Below the pieces are notes generated by a model. It worked only from the letters and a program-made list of their open reading frames with translations. It searched no databases and was not told where the DNA came from. The position numbers and the translations under genes are program-made. Of a stretch of DNA of 64,000 nt, positions 18,368-28,353 are shown piece after piece (positions within the stretch are counted from its first letter, which is position 1; each line of letters starts with the position of its first letter). The stretch is from Chloroflexota bacterium (GTDB lineage Bacteria; Chloroflexota; UBA6077; FW602-bin22; CADDYW01), in contig JAJPIK010000040.1 in the NCBI GenBank assembly GCA_021324795.1, forward strand, positions 58,632-122,631. Direction: 5' to 3'.

Positions 18368-19633
18368 GTGGCGACAGACGTTCCGTTGAATTCACCCCGG
18401 GATAGCGCGCACTTGATGGCATGGCTAGAGGAGCAGCGGCGAGTTGACCACGCTGGCCTGACCGAGTTGGTGCATTCAGTCGAACAGCTCCGCTCTGAGC
18501 TCCGCGAGCACGACTCCATCTTGGCGCGCCTAACGGGAATGGGAACAGGCTATGGGGCTTCCGAAGGACGCGGCGTCTACGAGACGCTGACCCAGTTGAA
18601 AGAGCATATTGCCCTGATCGAGCGCGCCCTCGAGGAGCATTTCGAAGAGAGCACACGGGTTGAGCGAGTGGAGACCGTGGAACGCGACCGTGAGACCCGA
18701 CAGCTTGCCACGGTGCTCCAACACATCGAAGAGCTTGGTCGGACGACCCAAGCGAGTCAAGGGCGGATCGCCGCGCTTGCCGAGGAGCTGCGCCACGAAC
18801 GCATGGCTCGCGCGCCAATTGATCAATCCTTAGACGAATTACAGCGATCCTTTACGTCTCTCCAGAATCGTCTGCTTATCGTCGAAGATCAAACACGGCG
18901 CTATGCTGCCTTCCAAACAGCGAGCGAACAGGCGCTCGAAACTCAACGCAGCGATCTGACTCGCTTTGATCAACAGCAAAAGCTATTGGACTTGCGGGTC
19001 AATCGTGACGTCGCCGAGGTTAAGCAAACCGTCACGGCGATCCAAGCGCGCGTGGACGATCATCTCAAACCAGTCGCTGGCCTGATTCGGCAATTCACTA
19101 CCCTGGGCGAGCATTTGGAACGAAACGATCAGAGCTTGGCTATTTTGATGAAAAGCGTCGAAGCCTTGCGTGTTGAGCTAGGGCAGGTCGATACTCAGAT
19201 AAAGACCGATCGAGTATCGACGAGTAGGTTGCGTGGCGAGATCGATACTCAGGCCCACCGGATTGACGAGGTGAATGGTGTCATTAGCCAATTGAGCGAG
19301 CGTTTGAACGGTGTAGCCTCTGGATTACAAGATCTGCGTTCCTCGATCGAGTTAGTGAATCAGCGTCTCGATCGTATCGAGCGCGAGCTTACACACGTCG
19401 ATGAGGTAGAGCAGCAGTTTGACGCGACACTCGCGGCATTACAGAGTAGCTTGCGGGCACAAGAAAACGAGATCCGGGTCCAGGCAAGTGAGATTCGCTC
19501 TGAGTTCGGCAATGCGGTGGCTGAGCTTGGGCGACGCTTGGACACCGATCGACGGACCTTTGTTGAGCATCGACGACGCACGCTCATAGAGTTACAACAG
19601 CAGCTCAGCGAGCTGGACAAGAGCGGAAACTAG
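18368..19633 (+). CDS. long coiled-coil protein of unknown function
   Basis: The GTG at 18368 is 5 bp after GGGAGG, giving 421 residues. A longer frame from 18272 overlaps a TATAAT at 18292-18297 that is probably the promoter -10, so the short form is preferred. Almost the whole protein is heptad-rich, charged helix (for example LRSELREHDSILARLTG, VEQQFDATLAALQSSLRAQENEI) with no signal peptide or membrane segment. It ends 3 bp before the PBP2-like gene, which is followed at once by RodA, so a cytosolic scaffold role in the cell-elongation machinery is possible. That role is inferred only from gene order. Confidence 0.8.
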   Translation: MATDVPLNSPRDSAHLMAWLEEQRRVDHAGLTELVHSVEQLRSELREHDSILARLTGMGTGYGASEGRGVYETLTQLKEHIALIERALEEHFEESTRVERVETVERDRETRQLATVLQHIEELGRTTQASQGRIAALAEELRHERMARAPIDQSLDELQRSFTSLQNRLLIVEDQTRRYAAFQTASEQALETQRSDLTRFDQQQKLLDLRVNRDVAEVKQTVTAIQARVDDHLKPVAGLIRQFTTLGEHLERNDQSLAILMKSVEALRVELGQVDTQIKTDRVSTSRLRGEIDTQAHRIDEVNGVISQLSERLNGVASGLQDLRSSIELVNQRLDRIERELTHVDEVEQQFDATLAALQSSLRAQENEIRVQASEIRSEFGNAVAELGRRLDTDRRTFVEHRRRTLIELQQQLSELDKSGN

Positions 19634-19636
19634 CGA

Positions 19637-21583
19637 GTGAGGCCATCATCGGGCATGTCGATTGAACCGATCACATCACTCAACGATCCAATTGACGAAG
19701 ACGACGAGATCGAGGAGGAAGAAGACCGGAAACCTGGCGAAGCCAGAGTCTCGGCTCTTGGGATTCTTGTCTTACTAGCGATCACGGTTCTGATTGTCCA
19801 ATTATATCGACTTCAGATTATTAACGGGGCCGATTATCGTAGCCAAGCAGACAACAACCGCTTCCGGCTCGAGACAATTCCAGCGCCTCGTGGCGTGATC
19901 TACGATCGCCGACATGAAGTGTTAGCACGAAATCATCCCAGCTACAGTGTCGGCATCGTCGGAGCCGACTTGCCAAGTGGTGAGGCTCGGGTGCAAGTTC
20001 TCCAGCGCCTTGCCGATCTCTTGGGATCGCCTGCTGATAAACTCATTCAGCAAGCTCAATCGGCTAATGAAACCCAATTTACGTTCGTGCCGCTCGCGAC
20101 GAACGTTTCCCAGCAAGTCGCGTTTGAGGTCGAAGAGCGACACCTGGATCTGCCAGGCGTCCACGTGCAGATCGAACCCATCCGCGAGTATACGCTCGGC
20201 GCGGTCATGGCGCCGATTCTCGGCTACGTCGGCCGAATTAGTGATGCCCAATACCAGCGATTGAAAGATGATCCAACGCAACGCTATAGCCCGCAGGATA
20301 CGATCGGTCAGGTTGGCATCGAGCGTACCTTCGAGACGCAGCTTCGTGGACAGCCAGGGCAAGAGCAGATGGAGGTCGATGCAACGGGTCGGCGTGTTCG
20401 TTCGCTCGGCGTCTCGAATCCAATCCCGGGTGATAACCTGATCCTGACGATCGACAGCCACCTTCAAAAAAAGATCACCGATATCTTGAGCAGTGGGCTT
20501 TCTCGCTACCAGGTGGCGGCAGCGGTGGCAATCGATCCGCGGAACGGTCAGGTCCTTTCACTAGTCTCGGTACCCTCGTACGACGACAACCTCTTCGCGG
20601 CGGGAATCAGTGATGCTGACTATCGTCGATTGCTCAATGATCCTCAGAAGCCACTCTTGAATGAGGCAATCAGTGGACTGTATCCACCGGGCGCGGCGTT
20701 CCACGTTGTAACAGCCATCGCGGGGCTACAAACCGGAGTGATCACACCTACCACGACGATTGACTGTCCGGGATTCATTACCGTGCCCAATCGCTTCGAT
20801 CCAACCGTTGGGACCCGTCTCTCTGACGCCAAGGCGTATGGCATGCAGGACGTCGAGAGCGCCATTGCCGATTCCTGCAATGTGTTCTTCTACGTCGTCG
20901 GCGGAGGCGACCCGGAGGGCACCCGTAATGGACTCGGCATCGACGGCATTGGTCAGTACGCCCGGATGTTTGGCCTGGGGCAGACAACCGGTATCGATCT
21001 GCTCGGCGAAGAGGATGGCTTCGTCCCGTCGGTCCGTTGGAAGCGACAAACCTTGAACCAAGACTGGGTACCCATGGATACCTACCAAGCGGCAGTTGGT
21101 CAAGGGTATCTCACGGTTACACCCCTGCAGATGGCAAACCTCGCCGCGGCGATCGCCAATGGGGGCACGCTTTACCGTCCCCAGCTCGTCCTCCAGATTC
21201 AGGATGCGAACGGAAAAATCGTTCAGGATTATCAGCCAGACGTCACCCGGCGATTACCGATTAACGCGAGCTACCTGAGCATCGTGCGCCAAGGCATGAT
21301 TGACGCGACCGGGAGTGGAACAACCGCCGCAGGTACGCACTTCGATGGGGCTGCGAAGCTCGCCGCGGTGCCCGGCTTCAAAGTGGGGGGTGAGGTCGGA
21401 TCCCCCGGATACGGAGTACCAGACTCGTCCGGAAAACTGCCCACTCACGGCTGGTTTATCGGATTCGCGCCGGCCGATCAGCCACGGATTGCCCTGGCGG
21501 TGTTCCTGGGCAATGGCAGTGGACCAGAAGACGCAGCGCGAGTCGCGCACGACATCTTCGCTTATTTCCTCCAGCAAGGGTAG
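19637..21583 (+). CDS. PBP2/MrdA-like class B penicillin-binding protein with degenerate transpeptidase motifs
   Basis: The 648-residue protein has an acidic cytosolic N-terminus, one membrane anchor (SALGILVLLAITVLIVQLYRL) and the PBP dimerisation/pedestal domain (FRLETIPAPRGVIYDRRHEVLARN; EYTLGAVMAPILGYVGRI; GIERTFETQLRG). The transpeptidase fold is present (GLYPPGAAFHVVTAIAGL; SCNVFFYVVGG; THGWFIGFAPADQPRIALAV). The SxxK nucleophile motif, normally YPPGSxFK, is AAFH, so the serine and lysine are both gone, and KTGT is replaced by KVGG. Only the SxN-like SCN remains. It should not acylate substrate or beta-lactam. The start is GTG 19637 or ATG 19655. It lies 3 bp from the RodA gene, its expected partner. 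Confidence 0.9.
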   Translation: MRPSSGMSIEPITSLNDPIDEDDEIEEEEDRKPGEARVSALGILVLLAITVLIVQLYRLQIINGADYRSQADNNRFRLETIPAPRGVIYDRRHEVLARNHPSYSVGIVGADLPSGEARVQVLQRLADLLGSPADKLIQQAQSANETQFTFVPLATNVSQQVAFEVEERHLDLPGVHVQIEPIREYTLGAVMAPILGYVGRISDAQYQRLKDDPTQRYSPQDTIGQVGIERTFETQLRGQPGQEQMEVDATGRRVRSLGVSNPIPGDNLILTIDSHLQKKITDILSSGLSRYQVAAAVAIDPRNGQVLSLVSVPSYDDNLFAAGISDADYRRLLNDPQKPLLNEAISGLYPPGAAFHVVTAIAGLQTGVITPTTTIDCPGFITVPNRFDPTVGTRLSDAKAYGMQDVESAIADSCNVFFYVVGGGDPEGTRNGLGIDGIGQYARMFGLGQTTGIDLLGEEDGFVPSVRWKRQTLNQDWVPMDTYQAAVGQGYLTVTPLQMANLAAAIANGGTLYRPQLVLQIQDANGKIVQDYQPDVTRRLPINASYLSIVRQGMIDATGSGTTAAGTHFDGAAKLAAVPGFKVGGEVGSPGYGVPDSSGKLPTHGWFIGFAPADQPRIALAVFLGNGSGPEDAARVAHDIFAYFLQQG

Positions 21584-21586
21584 ACC

Positions 21587-22687
21587 GTGGAAACGCGCAT
21601 CTGGCGACACTTCGATCTCTTCCTCCTTCTAGCGACCGTCTGCCTCGTGGGCTACGGTCTCGCAATGATTTACAGTGCGACCTATGAGACGAGCGGGACG
21701 GGAATCGATCCATTGGTTTATCACCAAGCGGGATACGCAATCGCCGGCTTTTTTCTCTTCATCGTACTGAGTGGCCTTGATTACCACGTCCTTGGCAACT
21801 TCGTCTGGCCACTTTACGGGGCAACCTGTGTCATGCTCGTCTTGGTCCTGGCGGCCGGACGGATTCTGCACGGCTCACAACGCTGGATTCAGCTTGGTCC
21901 GGTCCAATTCGAGCCATCCCAGGTGGCGATGCTCTGTGTGGTCATGGCGTTGGCGAAGTACTTTGCAAATCCAGTTGAAAACCCAAAGAACCCGCGGTTT
22001 GTGTTAGGCTCGCTCCTCATTCCAGCGATTCCGATGGCGCTGGTCTTGATGCAACCGGACTTTGGGACAGCAACTGTGTATGCTGCGATCTGGTTGGCTG
22101 TATTGTTCGCGGCTGGTGTGCCCCTGTTTTACTTCGGCGGATTGTTGGGTGTCGCCGCCGCGGCTGCCCCACTCGCCTGGCTGCTTATGCATCAATATCA
22201 GCGCCAGCGCATCCTCATCTTCTTGAATCCAAAGAGCGACCCGCTGAACACTGGTTACAATGCGATTCAAGCCCTCATCTCGGTCGGCAGTGGTGAATTT
22301 AGCGGACGTGGTTTCCTCAGTGGTACCCAAAGTCAATTGCACTTCCTGCGAGTCCAATACGCTGACTTTATTTTTTCCGTTCTTGCCGAGGAACTCGGCT
22401 TTGTTGGCGCAGTCGCCTTGCTCGCCCTTTTCCTGATCATTTTCTGGAGAGGCCTGCGGGCAGCCAGGCTGTCGCGTGAGGCTTTCGGTCGGCTTGTCGC
22501 TTGTGGCATCGTCGGCGGATTGGCCTACCAGGTCATCGTGAACGTCGGGATGAACGTCGGACTCTTGCCCGTCACGGGTGTACCATTGCCGATGATCAGC
22601 TATGGCGGCAGCTCATTGGTCACGTTTATGGGAGCACTTGGTATACTAGAAAGTATTGTCATGCGACATCGCAAGCTTGAGTTTTAG
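21587..22687 (+). CDS. SEDS-family peptidoglycan glycosyltransferase (RodA/FtsW type)
   Basis: The 366-residue protein has about 10 membrane segments and the SEDS signatures: GSQRWIQLGPVQFEPSQVAML, LMQPDFGTATVYAAIWLAVLF and VTGVPLPMISYGGSSLVTFMGALGILESI. These proteins polymerise lipid II and need a class B PBP partner. The start is GTG at 21587, 3 bp after the PBP2-like stop, as in mrdA-mrdB operons, so RodA is the likelier assignment. FtsW or SpoVE cannot be excluded by eye. Confidence 0.93.
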   Translation: METRIWRHFDLFLLLATVCLVGYGLAMIYSATYETSGTGIDPLVYHQAGYAIAGFFLFIVLSGLDYHVLGNFVWPLYGATCVMLVLVLAAGRILHGSQRWIQLGPVQFEPSQVAMLCVVMALAKYFANPVENPKNPRFVLGSLLIPAIPMALVLMQPDFGTATVYAAIWLAVLFAAGVPLFYFGGLLGVAAAAAPLAWLLMHQYQRQRILIFLNPKSDPLNTGYNAIQALISVGSGEFSGRGFLSGTQSQLHFLRVQYADFIFSVLAEELGFVGAVALLALFLIIFWRGLRAARLSREAFGRLVACGIVGGLAYQVIVNVGMNVGLLPVTGVPLPMISYGGSSLVTFMGALGILESIVMRHRKLEF

Positions 22688-22702
22688 CAGGGCGAGGACA
22701 CG

Positions 22703-24103
22703 ATGAACTATGCACCGGCGACGCCAGCCGAGCGCGCGCGCATGCTCGAAAGAATCGGTGTGACGTCGACCGCTGATCTGTTTGCGGATCTGCCGTCAGA
22801 TTCTCGGCGAACGCACTTGGATCTGCCCACCGCTTTATCCGAGATTGAGGTAAGTCAACTGCTACGCGATCTGGCCGAGCAGAACTCCGACCTTCAGCAT
22901 CACCCTAGCTTCCTCGGAGCCGGGGCTTACTCACACTACATTCCGTCAGTGGTCAACCACGTAATCAGCCGTTCGGAATTCTTCACGAGCTACACTCCCT
23001 ACCAACCCGAGGTCAGTCAGGGAACCCTCCAAACGATTTATGAATTTCAGAGCCTGATTTGCCTGTTGACCGGAATGGAGGTCGCAAACGCCTCGATGTA
23101 CGACGGGGCAAGCGCGCTTGCCGAAGCGGCGATCATGGCAGCAAATCTCACCAATCGCGGCACGGTGCTTCTCGCTTCGTCGGTTCATCCGGAGTATTGG
23201 GCGGTCGTGCGTACCTACGTTCAAGGCTTGAACATGCACCTGTTGGCGGACTCGGTCGGGAGAGACGGTACGCTCGACAAGACCGTCTTGCAGCGTGAGC
23301 TGAGTGAAGACGTCGCGTGCGTCGTCGTGCAATATCCGAACTTTTTCGGCAGTCTGGAAGATCTGGCAGTGATTGCCGAAATGGCGCACCAAGCCGGGGC
23401 GTTGCTCGTCGTGGTCGTCAACCCGCTAGCACTTGGCTTATTGACCCCACCAGGCGCTCTTGGTGCCGATATTGTCGTGGGTGAAGGCCAGCCGCTTGGA
23501 ATTCCCCTGAGCTTCGGTGGTCCGTACCTCGGCATATTGGCAACACGTGAGCAGTTCATCCGCAATATTCCGGGACGTATTGTCGGTGCGACGACGGATA
23601 CCGAGGGCCAACGAGGGTTCGTTCTCACTTTCCAGACGCGTGAGCAACACATTCGCCGCGAAAAGGCAACTTCGAATATCTGCTCGAATGAAGCGTTGTG
23701 TGCGCTTGCCTCGACCGTCTATCTTTCCTACCTCGGTAAGCAGGGACTTCGTCAGGTCGCGGAACTGTGCGTCCAAAAGGCCCACTACCTCGCCAGGCAG
23801 ATCACGGCGATTCCCGGATTCCGGCTCGCCTTCAATGGCCCGTTCTTCCACGAGTTCGCCGTTCGTTGTCCGGTTTCACCCGAGGTGCTGAATCGTCGAT
23901 TGCTCGGTCAGGGAATCATTGGCGGCTACGCGCTCGGGCGAGTTTACCCGGATTTGAGCGATGCGCTTTTGCTTTGTACCACCGAGCTCACTCGACGCAA
24001 GGATATGGACAGTCTGGTGGCAGTATTCCGAGAAACCGCACTGACTCCATCGACAGTGCAAAGGGGCGGCCAATCCGACAGCACGGGGAGGGGAGATGGT
24101 TGA
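22703..24103 (+). CDS. gcvPA: glycine dehydrogenase (decarboxylating) subunit 1
   Basis: The 466-residue protein is the N-terminal half of the glycine cleavage P-protein. It begins with [29 protein letters not shown] and carries [56 protein letters not shown] and [22 protein letters not shown]-protein decarboxylates glycine with PLP and passes the aminomethyl group to the H-protein lipoyl arm. The ATG at 22703 follows GCGAGGACACG. It overlaps gcvPB by 8 bp. The genes for T- and H-proteins are not in the window. Confidence 0.97.
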   Translation: MNYAPATPAERARMLERIGVTSTADLFADLPSDSRRTHLDLPTALSEIEVSQLLRDLAEQNSDLQHHPSFLGAGAYSHYIPSVVNHVISRSEFFTSYTPYQPEVSQGTLQTIYEFQSLICLLTGMEVANASMYDGASALAEAAIMAANLTNRGTVLLASSVHPEYWAVVRTYVQGLNMHLLADSVGRDGTLDKTVLQRELSEDVACVVVQYPNFFGSLEDLAVIAEMAHQAGALLVVVVNPLALGLLTPPGALGADIVVGEGQPLGIPLSFGGPYLGILATREQFIRNIPGRIVGATTDTEGQRGFVLTFQTREQHIRREKATSNICSNEALCALASTVYLSYLGKQGLRQVAELCVQKAHYLARQITAIPGFRLAFNGPFFHEFAVRCPVSPEVLNRRLLGQGIIGGYALGRVYPDLSDALLLCTTELTRRKDMDSLVAVFRETALTPSTVQRGGQSDSTGRGDG

Positions 24104-25562
24104 GCCACTGATCTTTGATTACAGCTCGCCGGGACGCACCACGGCGAGTCTTCCCGAGCCGGACGTGCCAGTCGAGCCGATTGAGCAGCTTTTGCCCGCG
24201 TCCTTGATTCGGCAAGATCTGCCGCTGCCAGAAGTTAGCGAGCTCGATGTCGTGCGCCATTTCACCCGTCTGTCGCAAAAGAACGCGTGTATTGATACAA
24301 CGTTCTATCCGCTTGGCTCTTGCACGATGAAGTACAATCCGCGCGTGAACGAGGAAGCGGCACGGCTGCCTGGCTTTGCCCAGATTCACCCGTATCAGGA
24401 CGAGGCGACGGTTCAAGGTGCTTTGCACCTGATCTATGATCTACAGCGGTATCTGGCCGAGGTCAGTGGGATGGATGCTGTCTCCCTCCAGCCGGCTGCT
24501 GGAGCACACGGTGAGCTGACCGGTATGCTCGTCGTCCGAGCGTATCACGAGGCACGTGGCGATCGAGCTCGCAAACGGGTGTTGATCCCCGATTCAGCGC
24601 ACGGCACCAATCCGGCGACGGCGAAGATGGTTGGTTACCACGTCCAGTCGATTCCTTCCGACGATCGTGGGAACTTGGATCTCGCGGCACTGCGAGCCGC
24701 GCTGGGGCCGGACGTCGCGGCTTTGATGATCACAATTCCAAGTACGTTTGGTCTCTTTGACGAGCATCTCGCCGAAATCATGGACGCGATCCACCAAGCG
24801 GGAGGATTGGTTTACGGCGACGGGGCAAACATGAACGCGATGCTTGGTCAGGCGCGATTGGGTGACCTGGGGGTCGACGTAATGCACTTTAATCTCCACA
24901 AAACGTTCAGCACGCCGCACGGGGGGGGTGGCCCACCGGCCGGCCCGGTCGCGGTGAAGGCGCCGCTCGCGCCGTTCCTGCCGGTTCCGCTGGCTGCGCG
25001 TCGCGAACGGGGGGATGGGAAGATCGAGTACTATCTGGACTTCGACCGTCCGCAATCCATCGGCAAGGTCAAAGCCTTCTACGGTAATTTTGGCATGATG
25101 GTGCGGGCATATACCTACATTCGCTCGCTTGGACGGGAAGGGCTCGAAGCGATCGGCGAGACCGCCGTTTTGAACGCTAACTATTTGATGGAACGCCTGC
25201 GCGGGGCGTATGATCTTTATAGTGATCGACGTTGCAAGCACGAGTTCGTGCTTTCGGCGCGACGTCAACGTCGAACGACCGGGGTGCGAGCGCTCGACAT
25301 CGCTAAGCGTCTCATCGACTACGGGTTCCATCCACCGACGATTTATTTTCCCATCGTCGTCGACGAAGCGCTCATGATCGAGCCGACCGAAACGGAGAGT
25401 GTGCAAACATTGGATGCCTTTGCCGAGGCGATGTTGGCGATTGCTCGGGAAGCTGAAGAAAACCCCGAGATCGTGAAGCACGCGCCACATACGACCGAGA
25501 TTCGCCGTCTCGACGAAGTCGCGGCGGTGCGTCGCCCCAATTTGCGTTGGCGGCCGGCGTGA
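24096..25562 (+). CDS. gcvPB: glycine dehydrogenase (decarboxylating) subunit 2
   Basis: The 488-residue protein is the C-terminal, PLP-binding half of the P-protein. Recognisable segments are [63 protein letters not shown] and [24 protein letters not shown], the last with the PLP lysine in HK and the glycine-rich loop. It forms an alpha2-beta2 enzyme with GcvPA. The start overlaps gcvPA by 8 bp, giving coupled synthesis of the two subunits. The binding protein gene downstream starts 40 bp later. Confidence 0.97.
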   Translation: MVEPLIFDYSSPGRTTASLPEPDVPVEPIEQLLPASLIRQDLPLPEVSELDVVRHFTRLSQKNACIDTTFYPLGSCTMKYNPRVNEEAARLPGFAQIHPYQDEATVQGALHLIYDLQRYLAEVSGMDAVSLQPAAGAHGELTGMLVVRAYHEARGDRARKRVLIPDSAHGTNPATAKMVGYHVQSIPSDDRGNLDLAALRAALGPDVAALMITIPSTFGLFDEHLAEIMDAIHQAGGLVYGDGANMNAMLGQARLGDLGVDVMHFNLHKTFSTPHGGGGPPAGPVAVKAPLAPFLPVPLAARRERGDGKIEYYLDFDRPQSIGKVKAFYGNFGMMVRAYTYIRSLGREGLEAIGETAVLNANYLMERLRGAYDLYSDRRCKHEFVLSARRQRRTTGVRALDIAKRLIDYGFHPPTIYFPIVVDEALMIEPTETESVQTLDAFAEAMLAIAREAEENPEIVKHAPHTTEIRRLDEVAAVRRPNLRWRPA

Positions 25563-25602
25563 TCAGAGCATGCCCGGAGCGGTATGACGGTTGGGGGAGC
25601 CA

Positions 25603-27195
25603 ATGACGCGACACGTGGGGTGGTTGGTCAGTTGGGTGCTCCTGTGTGTCGTGGTGCTTGCTCCGTTGACGGCATGTAATGCTATTGGCAACGAAGTTAA
25701 CCAGGTTATCAATCGCCAGGGAGCCCCCTTGCGATTGTCCGGGGCGGATCCAGCGACTCTAGATCCGGCCCTCTCAGAAGATTCGACAACGTGGTCGTAC
25801 CTGTTGCAGATCTACGGTGGCTTGGTTCGTCTTAACAGCCAGCTCCAGGTCGTACCAGATCTGGCGTCCTCTTGGACGGTCAGTAACGGTGGGCGGACGT
25901 ACACGTTCCACCTGCGTGAGGGGGCGCGTTTTCAGGATGGTCGGCCAATTACCGCCGATGATTTCAAGTACAGCCTGGAGCGTGTTCTCGATCCTGCGAC
26001 CCATTCGCCGGTCGCTTCGATCTATCTTGGCGACATCGTTGGAAGTCAGGATCGACTGTCCGGGAAGGCCAGCAGTGTCTCGGGAATCGTGGTCGTTGAC
26101 GCTCATACTCTGCAAATTACGATTGATGCGCCGGAGAGCTATTTCCTCTCCAAATTGACCTATCCAACCGCATTTGTCGTGGATCGCAATAACGTCGCGT
26201 CCGGACCGAACTGGTTCCTGCATCCCAATGCAAGTGGCCCTTATACCTTGGTCACCTGGCAGCCGCAGAACAAGCTCGTCTTACGACGAAACCCCAATTA
26301 CGTTGGCAACGCTCCGACTGTCAACGAGATTGACTATGATTTGAGTGGGACGTCCCCGTTCAGTCTGTATCAGCAGGGAAAGCTCGACGTAGCCACGCTT
26401 GGCACCGGGGATCTGCCGCGAGCGAGTGATCCCTCCGGGGCGTTCCACGACCAGCTTGTCACGACACCGATGATGAGCTTCTGGTATCTGGGTTTCAACG
26501 TCCGCCAGAAGCCATTTGACGACCCGAAGGTTCGCCTTGCTTTCGCCTACGCAACAGATAAGAAGAAGTTGGTAAACGGGCTATTTCGCGGCTCTCGGAC
26601 GCTAGCTCATGGCATCCTACCCCCCGGGATGCTTGGCTACGACCCGACATTCGCCGGCATACCGTACGATCCGGCGAAGGCGCGCCAGCTCTTAAGCGAG
26701 TCTTCCTATGGTTCGGCCGCCAATCTGCCGCCAATCGTCCTATCGGTCGGCCCCGGTGCTGGTCAGACCGGGGAAGGCTTTGCCCAGATGTACCATGATA
26801 ATTTGGGTGTGAACATCAGCGTCGAACAGATGCAGACAAGCTTCCTCGCTGACTTGGGGGCGCATCAGTACCAAATGTTCTACATTGGTTGGGCGGCAGA
26901 TTATCCGGATCCTCAGGATTTTCTTGAGGTGCTCTTCGATGGAACGAGCCAGGGAAACAACACCGGGTATGATCAGAAAAACGTCGACCAGATCCTGGCC
27001 CAGGCGAGCGCCGAAACGGATCCCCAAAAGCGTGCAGCATTGTACGCTCAGGCGGATCGACTCGTCGTCGAAGATGCGCCGGTGATTCCACTCTTTTTCG
27101 ATACCGAGTACAACCTCGTTCGCCCTTCGGTAAAGGGTTTGACGATTACCCCGCTAGGAATCGTCTCGTTTGTTGGCGTTCAGGTGCAGGGTTAG
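25603..27195 (+). CDS. peptide/solute ABC transporter binding lipoprotein (SBP family 5)
   Basis: The ATG at 25603 behind GGGGGAG gives 530 residues; a TTG at 25591 is less likely. The N-terminus is a lipoprotein signal ending in APLTAC. The body is SBP_bac_5: LRLSGADPATLDPALSED, LASSWTVSNGGRTYTFHLREGARFQDGRPITADDFKYSLERVLDP, FNVRQKPFDDPKVRLAFAYATDK, WAADYPDPQDFLEVLFDG. Such proteins capture oligopeptides, nickel or sugars outside the membrane. No permease or ATPase genes are adjacent, so it is an orphan receptor served by a transporter elsewhere. Confidence 0.93.
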   Translation: MTRHVGWLVSWVLLCVVVLAPLTACNAIGNEVNQVINRQGAPLRLSGADPATLDPALSEDSTTWSYLLQIYGGLVRLNSQLQVVPDLASSWTVSNGGRTYTFHLREGARFQDGRPITADDFKYSLERVLDPATHSPVASIYLGDIVGSQDRLSGKASSVSGIVVVDAHTLQITIDAPESYFLSKLTYPTAFVVDRNNVASGPNWFLHPNASGPYTLVTWQPQNKLVLRRNPNYVGNAPTVNEIDYDLSGTSPFSLYQQGKLDVATLGTGDLPRASDPSGAFHDQLVTTPMMSFWYLGFNVRQKPFDDPKVRLAFAYATDKKKLVNGLFRGSRTLAHGILPPGMLGYDPTFAGIPYDPAKARQLLSESSYGSAANLPPIVLSVGPGAGQTGEGFAQMYHDNLGVNISVEQMQTSFLADLGAHQYQMFYIGWAADYPDPQDFLEVLFDGTSQGNNTGYDQKNVDQILAQASAETDPQKRAALYAQADRLVVEDAPVIPLFFDTEYNLVRPSVKGLTITPLGIVSFVGVQVQG

Positions 27196-27414
27196 AGGGC
27201 TCTCTCCTTTGATCCTCCGTGGGCGGCGAAAGAGGCGCCTTTTCTGTCCATGGGGAGGGCTGGGTTAAGAGACCGCACGGCAGCTAGCGTGCCAAGCTAG
27301 CTTTATCGTTGGTCGACCGCTCATTGATGCGACGTTTTTTTCCGTCAGGGTATAATCAACGATGTCGCGGTTGCACTATTTTTCGAACTAACAAGCGTCG
27401 CCATCAACAGTGGG
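27196..27414. other. 219-bp intergenic region with promoter-like element
   Basis: No gene is visible. Just after the binding-protein gene there is a weak GGGCG/CGCC stem followed by TTTT (about 27220-27245), a possible terminator. A TATAAT at 27351-27356 could be the -10 of the acetyltransferase-glycosyltransferase-trmD run; no -35 at proper distance is seen. Confidence 0.35.
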
Positions 27415-28353
27415 TTGATTGGCACCCGTCTGAATATTGTTCCTGGCAGACGGAGTGGCGCTTTTTCAACCGGAGGCCTCACGATTATTCACCTGCTTGG
27501 ACATGGTCAAGACAGATATGACGCCATGCCGTTTGAATCCTTAACGCCAGAGCGAGCTGCTCGACTTCGTCTCCCTTTTGTGAGCCGCTTTACCCGGTCG
27601 ACGCTGGCCGGGCACGTCCGGGATAATCCGGGCTTGGCGTTTGTTACCGACGACGATCGCCAGTACGTGGTCGCAGGCTGGTGGCGACGCCGTACCGAAA
27701 TTGGTGAATTGCTCGAAGTATCAGCGGGCAATCGCCGTCGTGAGCTCGTCGGCACAGTCTTCTCGGCGCTTGCCGCGCGGGGCGCGCGACTGGTCGTCCT
27801 TGACTTTGGCTTCGACACAAGAGACCGTTCTTTCCTCACCGAAGCGGGCTTGGAAGTCATCGATCGCATTGTCGAGTACGTCCGGCCAAGCTGTAGCGTC
27901 AGCAAGTGTGTGACCGTCCCACTGTATATTCGGCCGTATCGCCCGGAGGATCGAGCGGCAGTGCTCGGTCTCGAACGCCATTCATTTCCCTGGCTCTGGT
28001 GGAACAGTATCGACGAGTGGGAAGCCTACGTCGCGACCCCCGGGGTCAGCGTCGTTTTGGGCGAGAATGATGGGCAACTCCTTGGTTATGCGGGTTATAC
28101 CGTACGAAGACGGGAAGGTCATCTCGATCGTTTGGCAGTGCGTCAGGACGTTCAAGGACGTGGCTTTGGCGCTGCCTTACTCGTCGAAGTCTTAGGTCGC
28201 ATGGAACGCGCGGGGGCCCAGCGCGTCGCGCTAACGACCCAGGAAGATAACCATCGCTCGCAGCGACTCTACGAGCGCTACGGGTTCCATCGGGGACAGT
28301 GGGTTTACGAAATCTATGGAAAATGGCTGGCGAGCCCGGAGGTACCTCATTAA
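27415..28353 (+). CDS. GNAT-fold acetyltransferase, probably two-domain
   Basis: The C-terminal half (about residues 165-300) is a classical GNAT domain: YRPEDRAAVLGLERHSFPWLWWNS, LDRLAVRQDVQGRGFGAALLVEVLGRM with the acetyl-CoA Q/RxxGxG/A loop, and ALTTQEDNHRSQRLYERYGF. The N-terminal half (ELLEVSAGNRRRELVGTVFSALAARGARLVVLDF, FLTEAGLEVIDRIVEYVRPS) looks like a degenerate GNAT copy. The open frame has TTG 27415 and ATG 27526 as starts, neither with a strong ribosome binding site, so the true N-terminus is uncertain. The stop is immediately followed by the glycosyltransferase ATG. The substrate is unknown. Confidence 0.82.
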   Translation: MIGTRLNIVPGRRSGAFSTGGLTIIHLLGHGQDRYDAMPFESLTPERAARLRLPFVSRFTRSTLAGHVRDNPGLAFVTDDDRQYVVAGWWRRRTEIGELLEVSAGNRRRELVGTVFSALAARGARLVVLDFGFDTRDRSFLTEAGLEVIDRIVEYVRPSCSVSKCVTVPLYIRPYRPEDRAAVLGLERHSFPWLWWNSIDEWEAYVATPGVSVVLGENDGQLLGYAGYTVRRREGHLDRLAVRQDVQGRGFGAALLVEVLGRMERAGAQRVALTTQEDNHRSQRLYERYGFHRGQWVYEIYGKWLASPEVPH

